From Filimonas lacunae (GTDB taxonomy: Bacteria > Bacteroidota > Bacteroidia > Chitinophagales > Chitinophagaceae), in NCBI RefSeq assembly GCF_002355595.1, contig NZ_AP017422.1:7382823-7446822 (forward strand): 64,000 nt of DNA, read 5' to 3'. The translations under genes were made by a program, and so were the position numbers. The notes beneath the pieces are model-generated. The model did no database searches and was not told the origin of the DNA. It saw only the letters and a list, made by a program, of their open reading frames with translations. Numbering within the stretch: position 1 is the stretch's first letter; every line of letters begins with the position of its first letter. Of the stretch, positions 1 to 12,100 are shown in pieces.

Positions 1-557
1 GCATGCAGCAACTGGTGAACGACCTGTTACGGTTTTCGCGACATGCGGTGCAGGGCGGAGATTTTGTAACTGCCGATTTAAATGATATTGTTAAGGAAGC
101 TTTAGGTGAACTGGAAATTGCAATTCATCAGTCTAAGGCAAAAATAACTTTAGGTATTTTGCCGGTAGCGCATGTGATACCTACCTTAATGCGGCAGGTG
201 TTTTATAACCTGATAAGCAACGCTATCAAGTTTAGAAAAAAAGACACCGTGCCGGAAGTGCATATTTATGCCGAGCAGTCAGCTACTGGCGATAACAACT
301 ATTACAAAATATTTGTGGTTGATAACGGTATTGGTTTTGAAAAAAAATATAGTGAAGACATCTTTGTTGTATTTAAGCGCCTGCATAGCTATCATGAAAT
401 AGAAGGTTCGGGTATAGGGCTATCTATCTGCAAAAAGATAATGGAGCAGCACAGCGGTTTTATTACCGCTGCCAGCGAGATAAATGAAGGTGCTACTTTT
501 GTAATTACCCTGCCAGAAAAACAGGGTGTTATTTACCATAACCATTCATTGCCTTAA
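1..557 (+). CDS. Sensor histidine kinase, C-terminal part (5' end outside window)
   Basis: This is the ATP-binding end of a two-component sensor histidine kinase. The frame is open from the first bases, so the gene starts before the window. The first visible residues (MQQLVNDLLRFSR) look like the end of the dimerisation helix that follows the phospho-accepting histidine. They are followed by an N box (LISNAIKF), a G1 box (DNGIGF) and a G2 box (GSGIGLSICKKI), the usual order of a HATPase_c domain. There is no receiver domain after the kinase core. Its last 29 bases overlap the end of the convergent response-regulator gene. The sensory input domain and partner cannot be judged from this fragment. 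Confidence 0.9.
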   Translation, partial: MQQLVNDLLRFSRHAVQGGDFVTADLNDIVKEALGELEIAIHQSKAKITLGILPVAHVIPTLMRQVFYNLISNAIKFRKKDTVPEVHIYAEQSATGDNNYYKIFVVDNGIGFEKKYSEDIFVVFKRLHSYHEIEGSGIGLSICKKIMEQHSGFITAASEINEGATFVITLPEKQGVIYHNHSLP

Positions 558-1170
558 TAATAGCTTCTGCATTGGAGTTAACATGCAGTTTGCGGTAGAT
601 GCTTTTTATTTGAACGCGTATGGTTTCTACGCTTTTATTCAGGCTATTGGCTATCATCTTATAGCTGTATCCTTTCACCATGTATTCCAGTACTTCCTTT
701 TCCTTCTCGCTCAGGCTTTCTTCCTGTTTGGGAGCTACAAAGCGGGTTTTAGGAAAATGCGTGAGTATTTTTTTTGCTACCGAAGGGGTTAACGGGCAAC
801 CGCCTTCAATCACATCTTTAATGCTTTCTATAATTTTTTCAGGTGGGGTGCTTTTAAGCAAATAGCCATCCGCTCCCAGGCATATGGCATTAAGTATGTT
901 GTCGTTGGTGTCAAATACGGTAAGGATTAATGTTTTTGCTTCGGGGTATTCTTTCTTGAGTTGGCTAATGCCTTCCAGCCCGTTTACCTCAGGCATGTCT
1001 ATATCCGACAGAATAATATCTGGTTGGTGCTGTGCATATAAACGGCAGATATGTTTGGCGTTTGAATACACCCCTGCTACTTCGAAGTCCGGCTGTAACT
1101 GTAGCAGATCGGATAAAGACTGCTGCATTAACGGGTTGTCTTCAAATATGATTATTTTAATACTCCTCAT
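529..1170 (-). CDS. NarL/LuxR-family response regulator
   Basis: This is a two-domain response regulator. An N-terminal receiver has the acidic pair (E10, D11), a probable phospho-accepting Asp56 in LSDIDMP and a conserved Lys further on. A C-terminal LuxR-type helix-turn-helix begins at LSEKEKEVLEYM. A TTG lies nine bases upstream in frame, but ATG at 1170 gives the normal family start (MRSIKIIIFEDN), so I chose it. The gene lies 50 bases downstream of a HisKA_3-type sensor kinase on the same strand, the standard pairing for this family, so that kinase is its likely phosphodonor. Its 3' end overlaps the neighbouring kinase gene tail by 29 bases in convergent orientation. Confidence 0.93.
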   Translation of the reverse strand: MRSIKIIIFEDNPLMQQSLSDLLQLQPDFEVAGVYSNAKHICRLYAQHQPDIILSDIDMPEVNGLEGISQLKKEYPEAKTLILTVFDTNDNILNAICLGADGYLLKSTPPEKIIESIKDVIEGGCPLTPSVAKKILTHFPKTRFVAPKQEESLSEKEKEVLEYMVKGYSYKMIANSLNKSVETIRVQIKSIYRKLHVNSNAEAIIKAMNGYGK

Positions 1171-1220
1171 GCTAGTCAAATGTAGTGGTGCTTTAATGGG
1201 GTGAAAATACCCAATTGGGG

Positions 1221-4200
1221 TTATTTTAACAGGGGCATTTTAATAAGCCAGCGTGTGCCATTGTTGTCGGAGGTGATACTGCTTCTGCCCTTTTGCTCTT
1301 TAACCCTTTGTATGATATTATATAAGCCATTGCCTTTTTTTGTTTGTGTGGTATCAAACCCTACCCCATCGTCTTCTGCATTCATTACCAGCATATGTTG
1401 TTCTATAGAAAAATAGAGGGTAAAATGTTTGGCGGCTGAATATTTAACGGTGTTGTTGATGATTTCTTTACTGATGAGGTAAATGTCTTTACGTAACTCC
1501 ATGCTAATTTTCCGGGTAAGCAACTGTGGCGAGCAATGCAACAGGTATTGCGTTTGTGTTTCATCAAACATGTTGCTCATATACTCGCGCAGCCGTATAA
1601 TAATTTGCTCCAGTGTATCTATATCCGGGTTAATGCTCCATACCATATCACTAATAGCGCCTACCATGTTCCGGCTGGTGTTTTCAATCCTGGTAGCTAC
1701 TATTTTAGCTTCCTGCGGGTGGCTGTCTATCTTTCTTTGTGTAACAGCGCTCATAATGCTGATGCTGCTGAGGGCTGCGCCAATATCGTCGTGCAGGTCT
1801 TTGCTTATTTTAGACCGCAGCCGGTATAATGCGGTAACCCTTTTAATGCGCACCTGGTATAAAGCATATAACAAAGCCATTAAAGCGCATGCTATCAATG
1901 TGTAAAACCACCAGGTTTGCCAGAAGGCGCTTTGAATGGTGAAGGGAAAGGTAGCTATAACGGTGCTTTCTATACCGGCACTGTTGCGGGTTTTTACTTT
2001 GAACGTGTACTTTCCGGGAGAGAGATGCGTGTAGCTGGCATAGGAGGGCATATCGGTTTTTTGCCATTCTTTGTCTAACCCATCCAGCATGTATAAGAAG
2101 GTAGCGTTATTGTTATCGTTGTAATTAATAGCACTGAAGTCGAACCGGAAAATGCTTGCATGATGCCCGAAGGAAGCCTGTTGAAAAGCAACGCTATCCC
2201 TGTTGTAATAATAGCGGTTGTTCATTACATGACAGTCGGCAATGTATGGCTGTGGTGGTGCTTCGTTACCCGTACTGAGCGTGGGGGCGTCGAATATGTT
2301 GTATCCCCCTTCAAATCCCGCCAGTATTTTATTATCGGCCCTGGATATTCTTTGTTTGAAAAAGGCGCTGCTTTGCTCGGCTGGCAGCAAAAAGTTAGTG
2401 AACTTTTTATGGGCAATGTCGTAGTAAAATATGCCAGAATTGCCACGGCCCCAGATACACTCCCGGTTATCCATCCGTATGGAATATACATAGGTCGATT
2501 GCAGGCCGTGAATGCGGTTATAGTTAACAAAGCTGTCGTTACGTGGGTAATAGGTGGTAAGGCCTGCCATGGTGCCTATCCATATATTGCCTGCACTGTC
2601 GAAACTGAGGGAGGAACACCTGTTTTTGGTTTCGTAACAGGTGTTGAAAGGTTGACGGTGAGGGGTAAACTGTGCGGTGTTACAATTGAAGCTGAATAGT
2701 CCATATTTAATGGAGGTAACCCACACCGTATGAGCGCCATCGTGCCGGATGCCCGTAGCAGCAAATTGCCACCAGAGAGAACTGTTTTCTACTGGTGTGC
2801 CGTTGAATACATGATCGAATAACTTGTATTCACGGGTTTGTGTGTTGTAATGCAAAATGCCTTTGTCTGTGCCAATCCATAGGTTGTTTTCTTTATCCAG
2901 GTCGGCCGACATGCATATGCGGGGAAGCATATGTTTGGTAAGGCTATGTGTTTTCGTATTATAACAATGAATTTCTTTATCGTTCAGTGCCCATATCCGG
3001 CCTTTGTTATCAGTTAGCAGGTCGTTATAAGCAGTGCAGGTTTCAGGGCATTTTCCCTTGGGCAGTGTTTGCAGCCAGTGGGTTACTTTTTTTTGCGTGG
3101 TATTGTAAATAGCAATGCCGCCTAATGGTTTATCCAGTGTCATCCACAACAGGTGTTTTTGCTCAGGATCCTGCAATATTTGTTTTACAAGTACAATATT
3201 GCTGCTGAACATAATTTGCGGGATGTTTTCTGTAACAATATCCTGTTTATCCAGGTTCAGCTTATACATGCCATGGTCGGTGCCTATCCATAATATATTA
3301 TGCAAAGTAAACAGGCAGGAGAAAATGCCGTGTGGCATATTGCTTAGTTTGGCATTGGTGTTTTGCCAGCTATAGATAAATGCTTTCTTGTTTTTATCAA
3401 ACACCAGCACTTTATTGTCGTAGGTGCCACATAACAGGCGATCGGGGCCGGTAAGTTTGGGAAAGGAAGTAATGCACATGATGTCGTCAAAGTCGGTAGT
3501 GCTGACATTGCCGGAACCTTTATTGAAAAGTTGTATAGTAGTGTCGTTGATACATAATAGCCCGGCATTGGTGCCACCGTATACCATTCCATCTGTGTCT
3601 TTATAAAAATCCATAATCTGGCAATCGGCTGGAATAACAGGGATGTTGAGCTTCTGGTGCTGGTGGGTAGTGCCATCGTAGCGGTACATGCCATTGGTGC
3701 GGGTGCCTATCCATATCCTGTTATGGTTATCGGAGATAATGCACTGAGGGTCGGGGGTGCGGTGCAGGGAGGTGTGAGTGAATGTTTTGGTAATGGTGTT
3801 GATACGGCATAAACCGTCTTCTGCCGCTACCCATATGGTGCTGCGATCGTTACCCGGGCACAGGGGAGCTTTATATAATACCTGCATGTCTTTGCTGGTA
3901 TTAATGTACCGGAAGCAGTCATTGACTTCATCATAATAGCAGATGCCTCCTTCGGTGCTTACCCATAAGGTGCCTTGCGAATCCAATAGCATGTCGGTGG
4001 TCCAGATACTGCGTAGGCTGCTGCTGTCGCCAGGGATATGCGTGTAGTTTTTAAAGTGAAACCCATCGTAACGGCTTAGCCCGTTTTTAGTAGCTATCCA
4101 TAAAAAACCTTTTTTATCTGTAACTATTTTACTGATAAAATTATCAGTTAGTCCATTATTGGTGTTGTATAATTCGAACTGGAAATTATTGCTTAATGGA

Positions 4201-4277
4201 GAAAGTGCCTGTGAATACAGTGGGTTGGGGTAGAGTAGTAATAATAGAAATATTATATATGGCACTATCCTGTTCAT
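1221..4277 (-). CDS. Periplasmic-propeller sensor histidine kinase (Y_Y_Y, HisKA_3)
   Basis: This is a membrane sensor kinase of 1018 residues. Order seen: signal peptide (1-22); a long run of two-component-propeller repeats with recurring W(I/V)(A/G/S)T and (I/L)W motifs to about residue 690; a Y_Y_Y-type Ig-like domain (about 700-775, ending SPGKYTFKVKTRNSAG); one membrane helix (785-808); a HisKA_3 dimerisation helix with DLHDD, where His829 is the likely phospho-acceptor; and a HATPase domain with DDGVGF and GNGLYNI. It lacks the receiver and AraC parts of true hybrid two-component systems, so it should signal to the separate LuxR-type regulator 50 bases downstream. It is divergently transcribed from the three-gene surface operon at 4401, a likely target. 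The ligand is unknown. Confidence 0.92.
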   Translation of the reverse strand: MNRIVPYIIFLLLLLYPNPLYSQALSPLSNNFQFELYNTNNGLTDNFISKIVTDKKGFLWIATKNGLSRYDGFHFKNYTHIPGDSSSLRSIWTTDMLLDSQGTLWVSTEGGICYYDEVNDCFRYINTSKDMQVLYKAPLCPGNDRSTIWVAAEDGLCRINTITKTFTHTSLHRTPDPQCIISDNHNRIWIGTRTNGMYRYDGTTHQHQKLNIPVIPADCQIMDFYKDTDGMVYGGTNAGLLCINDTTIQLFNKGSGNVSTTDFDDIMCITSFPKLTGPDRLLCGTYDNKVLVFDKNKKAFIYSWQNTNAKLSNMPHGIFSCLFTLHNILWIGTDHGMYKLNLDKQDIVTENIPQIMFSSNIVLVKQILQDPEQKHLLWMTLDKPLGGIAIYNTTQKKVTHWLQTLPKGKCPETCTAYNDLLTDNKGRIWALNDKEIHCYNTKTHSLTKHMLPRICMSADLDKENNLWIGTDKGILHYNTQTREYKLFDHVFNGTPVENSSLWWQFAATGIRHDGAHTVWVTSIKYGLFSFNCNTAQFTPHRQPFNTCYETKNRCSSLSFDSAGNIWIGTMAGLTTYYPRNDSFVNYNRIHGLQSTYVYSIRMDNRECIWGRGNSGIFYYDIAHKKFTNFLLPAEQSSAFFKQRISRADNKILAGFEGGYNIFDAPTLSTGNEAPPQPYIADCHVMNNRYYYNRDSVAFQQASFGHHASIFRFDFSAINYNDNNNATFLYMLDGLDKEWQKTDMPSYASYTHLSPGKYTFKVKTRNSAGIESTVIATFPFTIQSAFWQTWWFYTLIACALMALLYALYQVRIKRVTALYRLRSKISKDLHDDIGAALSSISIMSAVTQRKIDSHPQEAKIVATRIENTSRNMVGAISDMVWSINPDIDTLEQIIIRLREYMSNMFDETQTQYLLHCSPQLLTRKISMELRKDIYLISKEIINNTVKYSAAKHFTLYFSIEQHMLVMNAEDDGVGFDTTQTKKGNGLYNIIQRVKEQKGRSSITSDNNGTRWLIKMPLLK

Positions 4278-4400
4278 ACGTATAATGAAAATTACTCATT
4301 AACCTGGTTAATGCGGTAACCCTTTTTGGGTATTCATCTGTAAAGTGAATGTAGGCACTTTTGTTATACTTATGAAAGGAATTTCACCCTGCTAAAAATT

Positions 4401-6101
4401 ATGCTTATGCGCCAATTGATGTACAAAAGCGGGCTGCTGCCGGTTTTTGTATGCTTGTCTTTTTCATTTTTACATGCCCAGGATATTGATCAATTGGCTA
4501 AACAAAAGCCAGTTTCCATATCAGGAACCGTAGGCATAGGCATTGGTACTTATAAAGTTAGTGGCATTCCATCCCGTGCAAGAAAATTTTCTTATTTAGT
4601 GAGTGGTTCACCGGTAGTGTCGTTATATGGCATCAGTTTTCCGGTGGGTATTGTGGTGTCGGACCAGCAAAGAGGTTTTACGCAGCCATTTAATCAATAT
4701 GGGGCCAGTCCACGCTATAAGTGGCTTACGGTACACGCAGGGTGGCGTTCGTTAACTTTTTCGCCTTATACGCTTGGGGGAGCTGTATTTTTAGGCGGTG
4801 GCGTAGAAGTGAATCCCGGTAAACTGAGACTGGGATTCATCTATGGCCGTTTTAATAAAGCCATTGAAGCCGATTCTTCTAAAAGCTCCAATGTATTTAC
4901 CCAGATACCTGCTTATAAAAGAACGGGTTATGCGGCCAAAATTGGTTATGGCACAGAAGAAAATCATATTGACTTTATATATCTGAAGGCGAAGGATGAT
5001 AGCAATTCGGTTCGCAAACTTCCTTCCTCTTATAATATTACCCCTGCTGAAAACGCGGTGTTTGGCGTTTCTTTCCGGTATAAGATCCTGAAGCATATAT
5101 TGCTGGAAGGTGATGGTGCGGGTAGTTTATATACCAGGGATTTGGGCGCCGATACGTTTTCCAATGAACTGCTGAAAGATGCGAAGTTGCTTACCCGAAT
5201 TGCAAAGATCAACGCCAGCACGCAGGCGCTGACGGCGGCGCAGGCGGCTATTGGTTATGAGGCCAAGGCATTTACGGTGAAGCTGCAGTATAAAAGAATT
5301 GATCCTAATTATCAGTCGATGGGGGCCTATTATTTTGAAACGGATGTGGAAAACTACACTGTGGCCCCTTCTTTTTTCCTGCTGCAGCGTAAGCTGGTAG
5401 TGAGTGGTAGCCTGGGATGGCAGCATGATAATATATTGAAGGATAAAAGTTTTCGTTCTAATAAAACGATTGGTAATGTAAATGTGGGCTATAACGTGCA
5501 ATCGTTCGGGGCCAACGTGCAATACAGCAATTATGGCATTAACCAGAGCCGGGGTTTAAACCCGGTTATTGATACTTTACGGGTGGCGAGAACCAATCAC
5601 AACCTGAATGGCATGGCGCGCTTTTCGTTTAACAGTGACCAGTTAACGCAAAATATTATCCTGGTAGCCAATTACCAGGCGATGGTGGATTTAAACAGCT
5701 TTACGGCTGCCAATTCGGAAACGAATAGTAAAACAGGTAATCTTTCTTACCAGGTAGGTTTTGTAAAACCAGGGGTGAATGTGTCGGCTGTGTATAACTA
5801 TACGGTGGCAGACGCTCCTTCGGTGCATACAGTGATACATGGACCTTCGCTGGGACTGGATAAGCAGTTATGGCAATCGAAGCTGTTATTAAATACCAAC
5901 TGGAGCTATCAGCTGCAATCTACTAATAGTGTGAAGGCAGGGCATTATATCAGCGGCAGCTTTACAGGATCGGTGCGGGTGAGTAAAAGAAACAGTGTGA
6001 ATGCCACACTCACCTACCTGAGAAGCGCTTCGGAAGATGAAACGCTGAATCCTTCTTTTTCCGAGTTCAGAACCAATTTCACATACGCATATACATTTTA
6101 G
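4401..6101 (+). CDS. Putative outer-membrane beta-barrel protein
   Basis: This 566-residue protein has a signal peptide ending near LHAQ. After it come alternating short beta-strand-like segments with aromatic girdles and Gly/Asn/Ser-rich turns. It ends in Phe (FTYAYTF), the usual C-terminal signal for insertion by the BAM machinery. No enzymatic motif is visible. In-frame ATGs at 4401, 4407 and 4419 could each be the start; all keep the signal peptide. It is the first gene of a probable operon with the giant surface protein 31 bases downstream and the Fn3-like protein after that. I infer it is the membrane anchor or export/assembly partner of the giant protein. The family name is not certain. 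Confidence 0.75.
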   Translation: MLMRQLMYKSGLLPVFVCLSFSFLHAQDIDQLAKQKPVSISGTVGIGIGTYKVSGIPSRARKFSYLVSGSPVVSLYGISFPVGIVVSDQQRGFTQPFNQYGASPRYKWLTVHAGWRSLTFSPYTLGGAVFLGGGVEVNPGKLRLGFIYGRFNKAIEADSSKSSNVFTQIPAYKRTGYAAKIGYGTEENHIDFIYLKAKDDSNSVRKLPSSYNITPAENAVFGVSFRYKILKHILLEGDGAGSLYTRDLGADTFSNELLKDAKLLTRIAKINASTQALTAAQAAIGYEAKAFTVKLQYKRIDPNYQSMGAYYFETDVENYTVAPSFFLLQRKLVVSGSLGWQHDNILKDKSFRSNKTIGNVNVGYNVQSFGANVQYSNYGINQSRGLNPVIDTLRVARTNHNLNGMARFSFNSDQLTQNIILVANYQAMVDLNSFTAANSETNSKTGNLSYQVGFVKPGVNVSAVYNYTVADAPSVHTVIHGPSLGLDKQLWQSKLLLNTNWSYQLQSTNSVKAGHYISGSFTGSVRVSKRNSVNATLTYLRSASEDETLNPSFSEFRTNFTYAYTF

Positions 6102-6132
6102 TCATTGCGGTGAGCTACAATAATTAAAAGTT

Positions 6133-9100
6133 ATGGGATACATTAAATACGTTACTGGTATTGTATTGCTGCTGCTGGGGTTTGCGAAGCAACCGCTGGC
6201 GCAGGTAAACATCACCATAGGGGTAACGCCGCCTTACTCGCCTTATTTATCTAATTACACTTCCAGCGATGCCAACAAGGTGTTTATGACATTGCAAAAT
6301 ACTACCAACAATACGCTGCAGGTAAGGCTGGCGGGGTCTGCTACGGGCGATAATGGTATTGCGATACAGTCCAAGCCTGGCTTTGTGTCGTCGCAGATGA
6401 TTACACTGGCACCTTTCCAGGTAAGGCAGTTGAATGGTTCTGCGTTGAGTGAAATATTGGATCTGAATAATTTTGATATAAAGGGCATTGACCGTAATAC
6501 CCTGGCGCGTACCCTACGCCTGCCGGAAGGTAATTATAGTTTGTGTGTGCAGGCGCTTGATTACAATTCTGGTCGGCTGTTATCCGGTGCTGCTCCATTG
6601 GGTTGTGCTTTGCTTACCATTGCTTATCCCGAACCGCCGGTGCTAGTGAACCCATTACCAGGCGATAGCGTGAACGCCGCTACTCCGCAAACGGTGATCT
6701 TTAACTGGATGAACCCCGGTGCTGTGCCGGTGGGTACAGAATATACTTTACAAATACAGGAGATGCCTGCGCGCAATGCCAATCCTAACCAGGTATTGGA
6801 TGCAGCCAGTTTTCCCCTGTTATCGCAAAAGGTGCGAACCACCTCTTATGTATATAATGTGGGTAACCTGGCTTTGAAAAAGGATAAATATTATGCCTGG
6901 CGGGTAGTAGCTACTGATCCTTCCGGCAGAATACTGTTTAAAAATAATGGCACCAGCGGGGCTGCCGTATTTAAGTATGGAAGAGCAGAGTTGCGAACAA
7001 CAGCAGATTCGAGAGAAGAGGTTACCAGGCCTGCAATAAAAATGGCGGGTAACAGTTTTAGTATAACAGGTGTGCTGAGTTATCGTTTTCATAGCACTGC
7101 GGATGCGGCTTCTTTACCTGCTGCTTTCAATGGAGTAAAAGCCGATACGCTGCACCTGGCTAATGAGCAGTTGCAGCTTTGCTATGGTTTGTGTACGGTG
7201 GCTATGAGCATTAAGAAGACTACGATGACACAGACGGTGTCGCGCACTACGTTTAAATCCCTGCAATTGCCGGAAGGTGCGCAGGTGGCTAATGTGGGCA
7301 AGGATTCGGTAAAGATCACTTATTTACATATTGACAGTATACCGGTTACCGGGTTGCCGGGTGGCTATGGCGGCATGCAGCCTGCGGGCGTAGCTGCCGG
7401 TGGTTTAGGGCAGGTGATTGCTACTACCACTACGGATAGTGCTGGCAATTACACTTTTGCCGCCACTACCACTAAGCGGTGTTATATAGCAGAAGCCAGT
7501 TCCAGTGGAACGGCGCTGATCTATTGCTATTATATCAATATCAAAAACAAGCACTATTCCGATCCGGCTAAATATATCTACGTGGTAGATGACGAAGGGG
7601 GCAGTTATGTAAATGCCAGTGCGCAAATGGTATTTGCAGATAACTACAAATTATCTGTACGAATAAACAGGGATAAAGAGTTTTCGGCCGATAAGGGCAA
7701 GCAGGAGAATGTAAGCCTGGAAAATAAGGCAGATGACATGGTGGATATTTACGTATTGCGTAAAGGTGTGAAAGGTGGAAACGCTAAAGGCGTGGGTAAA
7801 TATGTGCCTGCAGGTGAAGGGGACAACACAGGCAAGATCCTGTTTGCTTCACAGGCAGATAAGAAGCCCACTTTTACAGAATGGGCTAACTATTATATTG
7901 TAGCTAAAAAATCGGCTCTTACACAAAAGGTGGCTGATTATAGTAATCCTAACAACTTCCAGGCGAAGGCCGATTTCTATAACCTGGTGAATAACCTGGA
8001 CAATACAGAGAACTATTATGTATATGCGGAGTATAAAGGAGCTTCGGTATATTTTGATATAAAGGAATATGGCTATCAGCCTGCTGGTGCTATACCGGAA
8101 TATCGTCCGTTGCTGGTGGCGGGAATTACCAGTAAGTCGGTGGAGTTAAAGCCTGCTTATGTGTCTGTGAAAGTAAAAGGTGTATTGAAATATCAATTTA
8201 AAAATACGGCTCCTGCCCCACTGGCTAATGTTAACATCAGCTTCCGTTCTATATTATGGACTATGCCGGATGTAAGTAAGGGAGAAACGGGCAGGCAGTA
8301 TGATATAACGAATAAGAATGGCGAGAACCGGGTGTTTGCTACGGCTACTACTGATAAGAGTGGTTATTTTGAATTGAATGCAGGGTTGGTAGGCTATAAT
8401 GATTATAGTGTGGGCAATGCGTTATTCCTGGGGCTGGATCAGTTTATTACGATAAACAATCCTTATTATGGTAGTCCCGATAAAAGCTTTCGCTTCCTGG
8501 CGGGCAATACCTATAATGTAGGTGAGCTGGTGGCAAGGGTAAAGGAATATGCTTTTGAACCCATAATGACAGGTAAGAATACGCAAACCAATCTTAAAGA
8601 AAAACTGGCGGGGCAGCGTGTGTTCCTTTGCCGGAAAGCGAGTGTAAAACCGCAGCAATGGGGCATTCCTGCGAATGAAGGGCCACAGAAGAATTTGCCT
8701 GTGAAGCAATTGCACGATGCAGATAATGTATTGTACAATGTAATTGGTTATGCAGAATCAGGGTCGGATGGCAAAGTGCATTTTGATAACCTGGTGGCAC
8801 GCGATTTCAACAATGCGAATGATCAGTATTATGTGTATGCGGAGTCAGGTATTACTTCTTCGCTGAATTATTCCACGCAATATGGCGCACCGGTGAGTGT
8901 GAGTGTGTTTCATAAGCTTGTTTGGCCCGACTACTATCCGAAGCAGGACTTTGTGTTTAACAAGGATATTGTAAGTGCTTCGCATATCTACGAAGCAAAG
9001 AGTGTGGAATTGTTTGCAATGGCGCCTTATATAGAAGGAGGTGTGTATCCGCAAAGCAATAACAGTGCGACTGCTTTGCCGGGTGTAACCGTGCGTTTGT

Positions 9101-12100
9101 ATGATATGAAGAAGGCTTTGCCTGCAACGAAAATGGAAACGGAGATTAAAGAGAATGGAGTTTTGGGAGCGCTTTTGCTGGAATCCATTAATGGGAATAT
9201 ACAGATACAGGAAACACAGGTGACGGGCAACGATGCTTTGTTCCGTTTCTCTGATCCAACCAGTCAGGGTAAGTATAAAGGCTGGAAGCTGGTAACCTTC
9301 TCTAAAAATGGGTTTATAACAGGGCATAAGGTTATTTATTCCGGATCGCCTATGGTGGCAGGCGTAAAAGAAACGGTAAAGGGCTTTTTGCTACCGCCAC
9401 AACTGGTGCATGTAAAAATTAAGGATGCGGAAAGCGGCAAGCCTATTGCGGCTAACGTGGTAGTGGGCGACCAGTTTAGCTGGGGTAGCCAGAAGATAAA
9501 GACGACGATGGATTTCTTCAAGAATCAATATGTGACCAGTTCGCTTGGGGTAGATTTAACAACGCCTTACGGATCGGTAACGTTTACCGTAATTCCGGAA
9601 GATAATGTGCATTACCGCACACAAACTTTTACAGAGAAAATAAAGGTGCCCAACTTTAACGGGCAGGCCACTTCGCCAACGCAAACCTTGCCTGATTTTG
9701 AAATGTATACACGGAGGAACAGGATCAGTGTGTGTTTGCTGGATGCTCAAACATCCAAAGGGTTGATGGGTACGGTTACTATTATGGACGTTCCGCAATC
9801 ATCTAATCCAGCTGCTAATCCGGTGCTGTTACTGAAAGATCATTGTAAGGATTTTTCATTTGAAGCTAACATCGCTTACTACAGGGTGCAGGTGGCCAGT
9901 GCAGGGCATGTTACTAAAACATTATGGGTGAGCAATAACTCCAATGATGATATCCCTAAAGATCTGTTGATAAAGCTGGAACCCGCTTTAACCATATCAG
10001 GAAAGGTAACGCAGAACGGAAAGCCTGTAAAAGATGCCAGGGTGTATGTGCAGGAGTTGAGCAATGTGACAGAAGTATATTCTGATGCAACAGGTGCGTA
10101 TAGTTTAGATGGCTTGCCTTTAAATAAAAGCACGGTAACGATTTCGGCTGTAAAAACCGGTTTGATCGGGGAAAGCAAAAAGGTAAAACTGGAAGGGGTA
10201 TCAACCAATACTTCCAATGGTAATAGCTCTGGTGGCAACGGCGCGGGGGTTACGGGCGTGGCGCAGAATAATTATTCCGTTGGAGGCAATATCGGGACGA
10301 ATATCAATTTAAGTGGAGCAGCTAATAATGCAAAAAATGCGACATCCAGTGCTGCCATACAGAAGGAAAATACACAAACTGTTCACTTTGCGCTTACAGG
10401 GAATGATAAGGTGGATTTAAGTTCTTTATATGGTTTCCCTGTAGAGATGGAAGCTTTGACTACTGGCATTAAGGGAACTTTTGCTACGGGAAGTATTACT
10501 GTAACGGGTAATAGTGTGTTTGGTATAGATGCCAAAGCGAAGCATCTGCACTTTACTGCTGTGAAGCTGAAGGATGCTCCGGCGCCTAAAAAGCCGCTGG
10601 ATGGCATAGACGGGCAGGGTGTTACGAAAACAAAAATGCAGACAGAGTCCGGGGAAATACCTGTGGATGATGACGGAGTGGATGTTACGGTGCATGGGGG
10701 TTACTCAGCTAAGCTATCTGGATTTAACAAGGGTATTACTATCACTTCCTATAATAAAAGCGATTCAAAAGGCACCATCAGAAGCACTGTAACGCTGAAC
10801 AGTAATAACCTGGTGGGTAATGTGCAGTGGAAAGGTACTGTGTCGCTGGATGCGCCTCAAACAGAATTCAAGGCATTAAGTGTAAGTGCAAGTGATTATA
10901 AAACACAGGTAGATTACAATGCTTATAAAGCGCCTAATGCGTATGATAAGGACTATCTGATCAATGTGCCGGTTGCTAATGAAATTCCGGTGTTTGCTTC
11001 CGAGACAGCTTTGAGCAATTCTATTACGGGTAACTACACGTTGGAATCCAAAGCGGGCGGCGTACACTATACCTTGAATAATATTTACCGTACCGAAGCC
11101 AGTAATAAAAGTTTTATTGCCAAAGATGGCGTGCACCTGATGTCGGTTGTGCATACTAAACTGGAAAACGTTGCATCGCCGGATATTAAGCTGAACATTG
11201 GAGAAGTGCGTGTAACAGATAAGGCTATGAGCGCTATTGGTGGCACTACGGAAGTGGTTATTCCATTGGATAACTGGCGTATTACCAGTAAGAGCTGGTA
11301 TATACAAAATGGAAACCTGGAGTTAACGGGTAATGTGGAGGCCGGAGCTATAACAGTGCCAGCTAAAGGATTGGAGATTGGCGAAACCACTATCGGGTTT
11401 GGCGATCTGGAGCTGAATAATATACAGCTGGCGGGTGTAATGAAGCTCAACTTTAACCAGTCACAAACCATGGTGTCCTTTGGGTTTGACAAAGCGGCCC
11501 AGTATGGAACCTTGTATGATAAGAAATATGGTTGCTGGTCGTTGTCGTTGTTGCCAAAGGTGGCAGACAGTTCATTAACGGAGATTGCCGGATTGCCAGA
11601 CCTTGCTTATGGGGATAAGCTGAGAATTATGAATATCTCCTTATACAGTAAGGGAAATGAATCGCGCATTATTCTAAAGCAGGCACATCCTTCTTTAACG
11701 TTGAACAATTTCTCGGTGTTTGCTCCATTTGAAATAGAGAATGGGAAGGATTACCTGAAAATAAACGGGGCATTGAATTTTAGTATACCTGGCTTTACAG
11801 GAACGGATAATGCGCCTTATAGTTTAAACTATACGGCAGAGAATGGTAAGCTGATTCATAAGCATGCGGCCATTGCAGGACTGAAAATGATAACGAATGG
11901 AATAAGGGTAGAGTTTTCTATCGCTAACCAAACGTTTACCGGAAACCGGTTGGAATTAACGGGCATTATCAGGGACAAAGTGACTAATTCGCCTTATGGC
12001 TTTACGGTGAAGTTTGTGAAGTATGGAGCTACAACCCGGCTGGATGTAGATACTACCATTAAAAACACAATGAATTTAGGCACCGGCCAGCAAATGCGTG

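Noticed and set aside
2160-2699. 179-codon plus-strand frame opposite the sensor kinase
   Set aside because: Lies wholly within the well-supported propeller region of the kinase gene; no domain.
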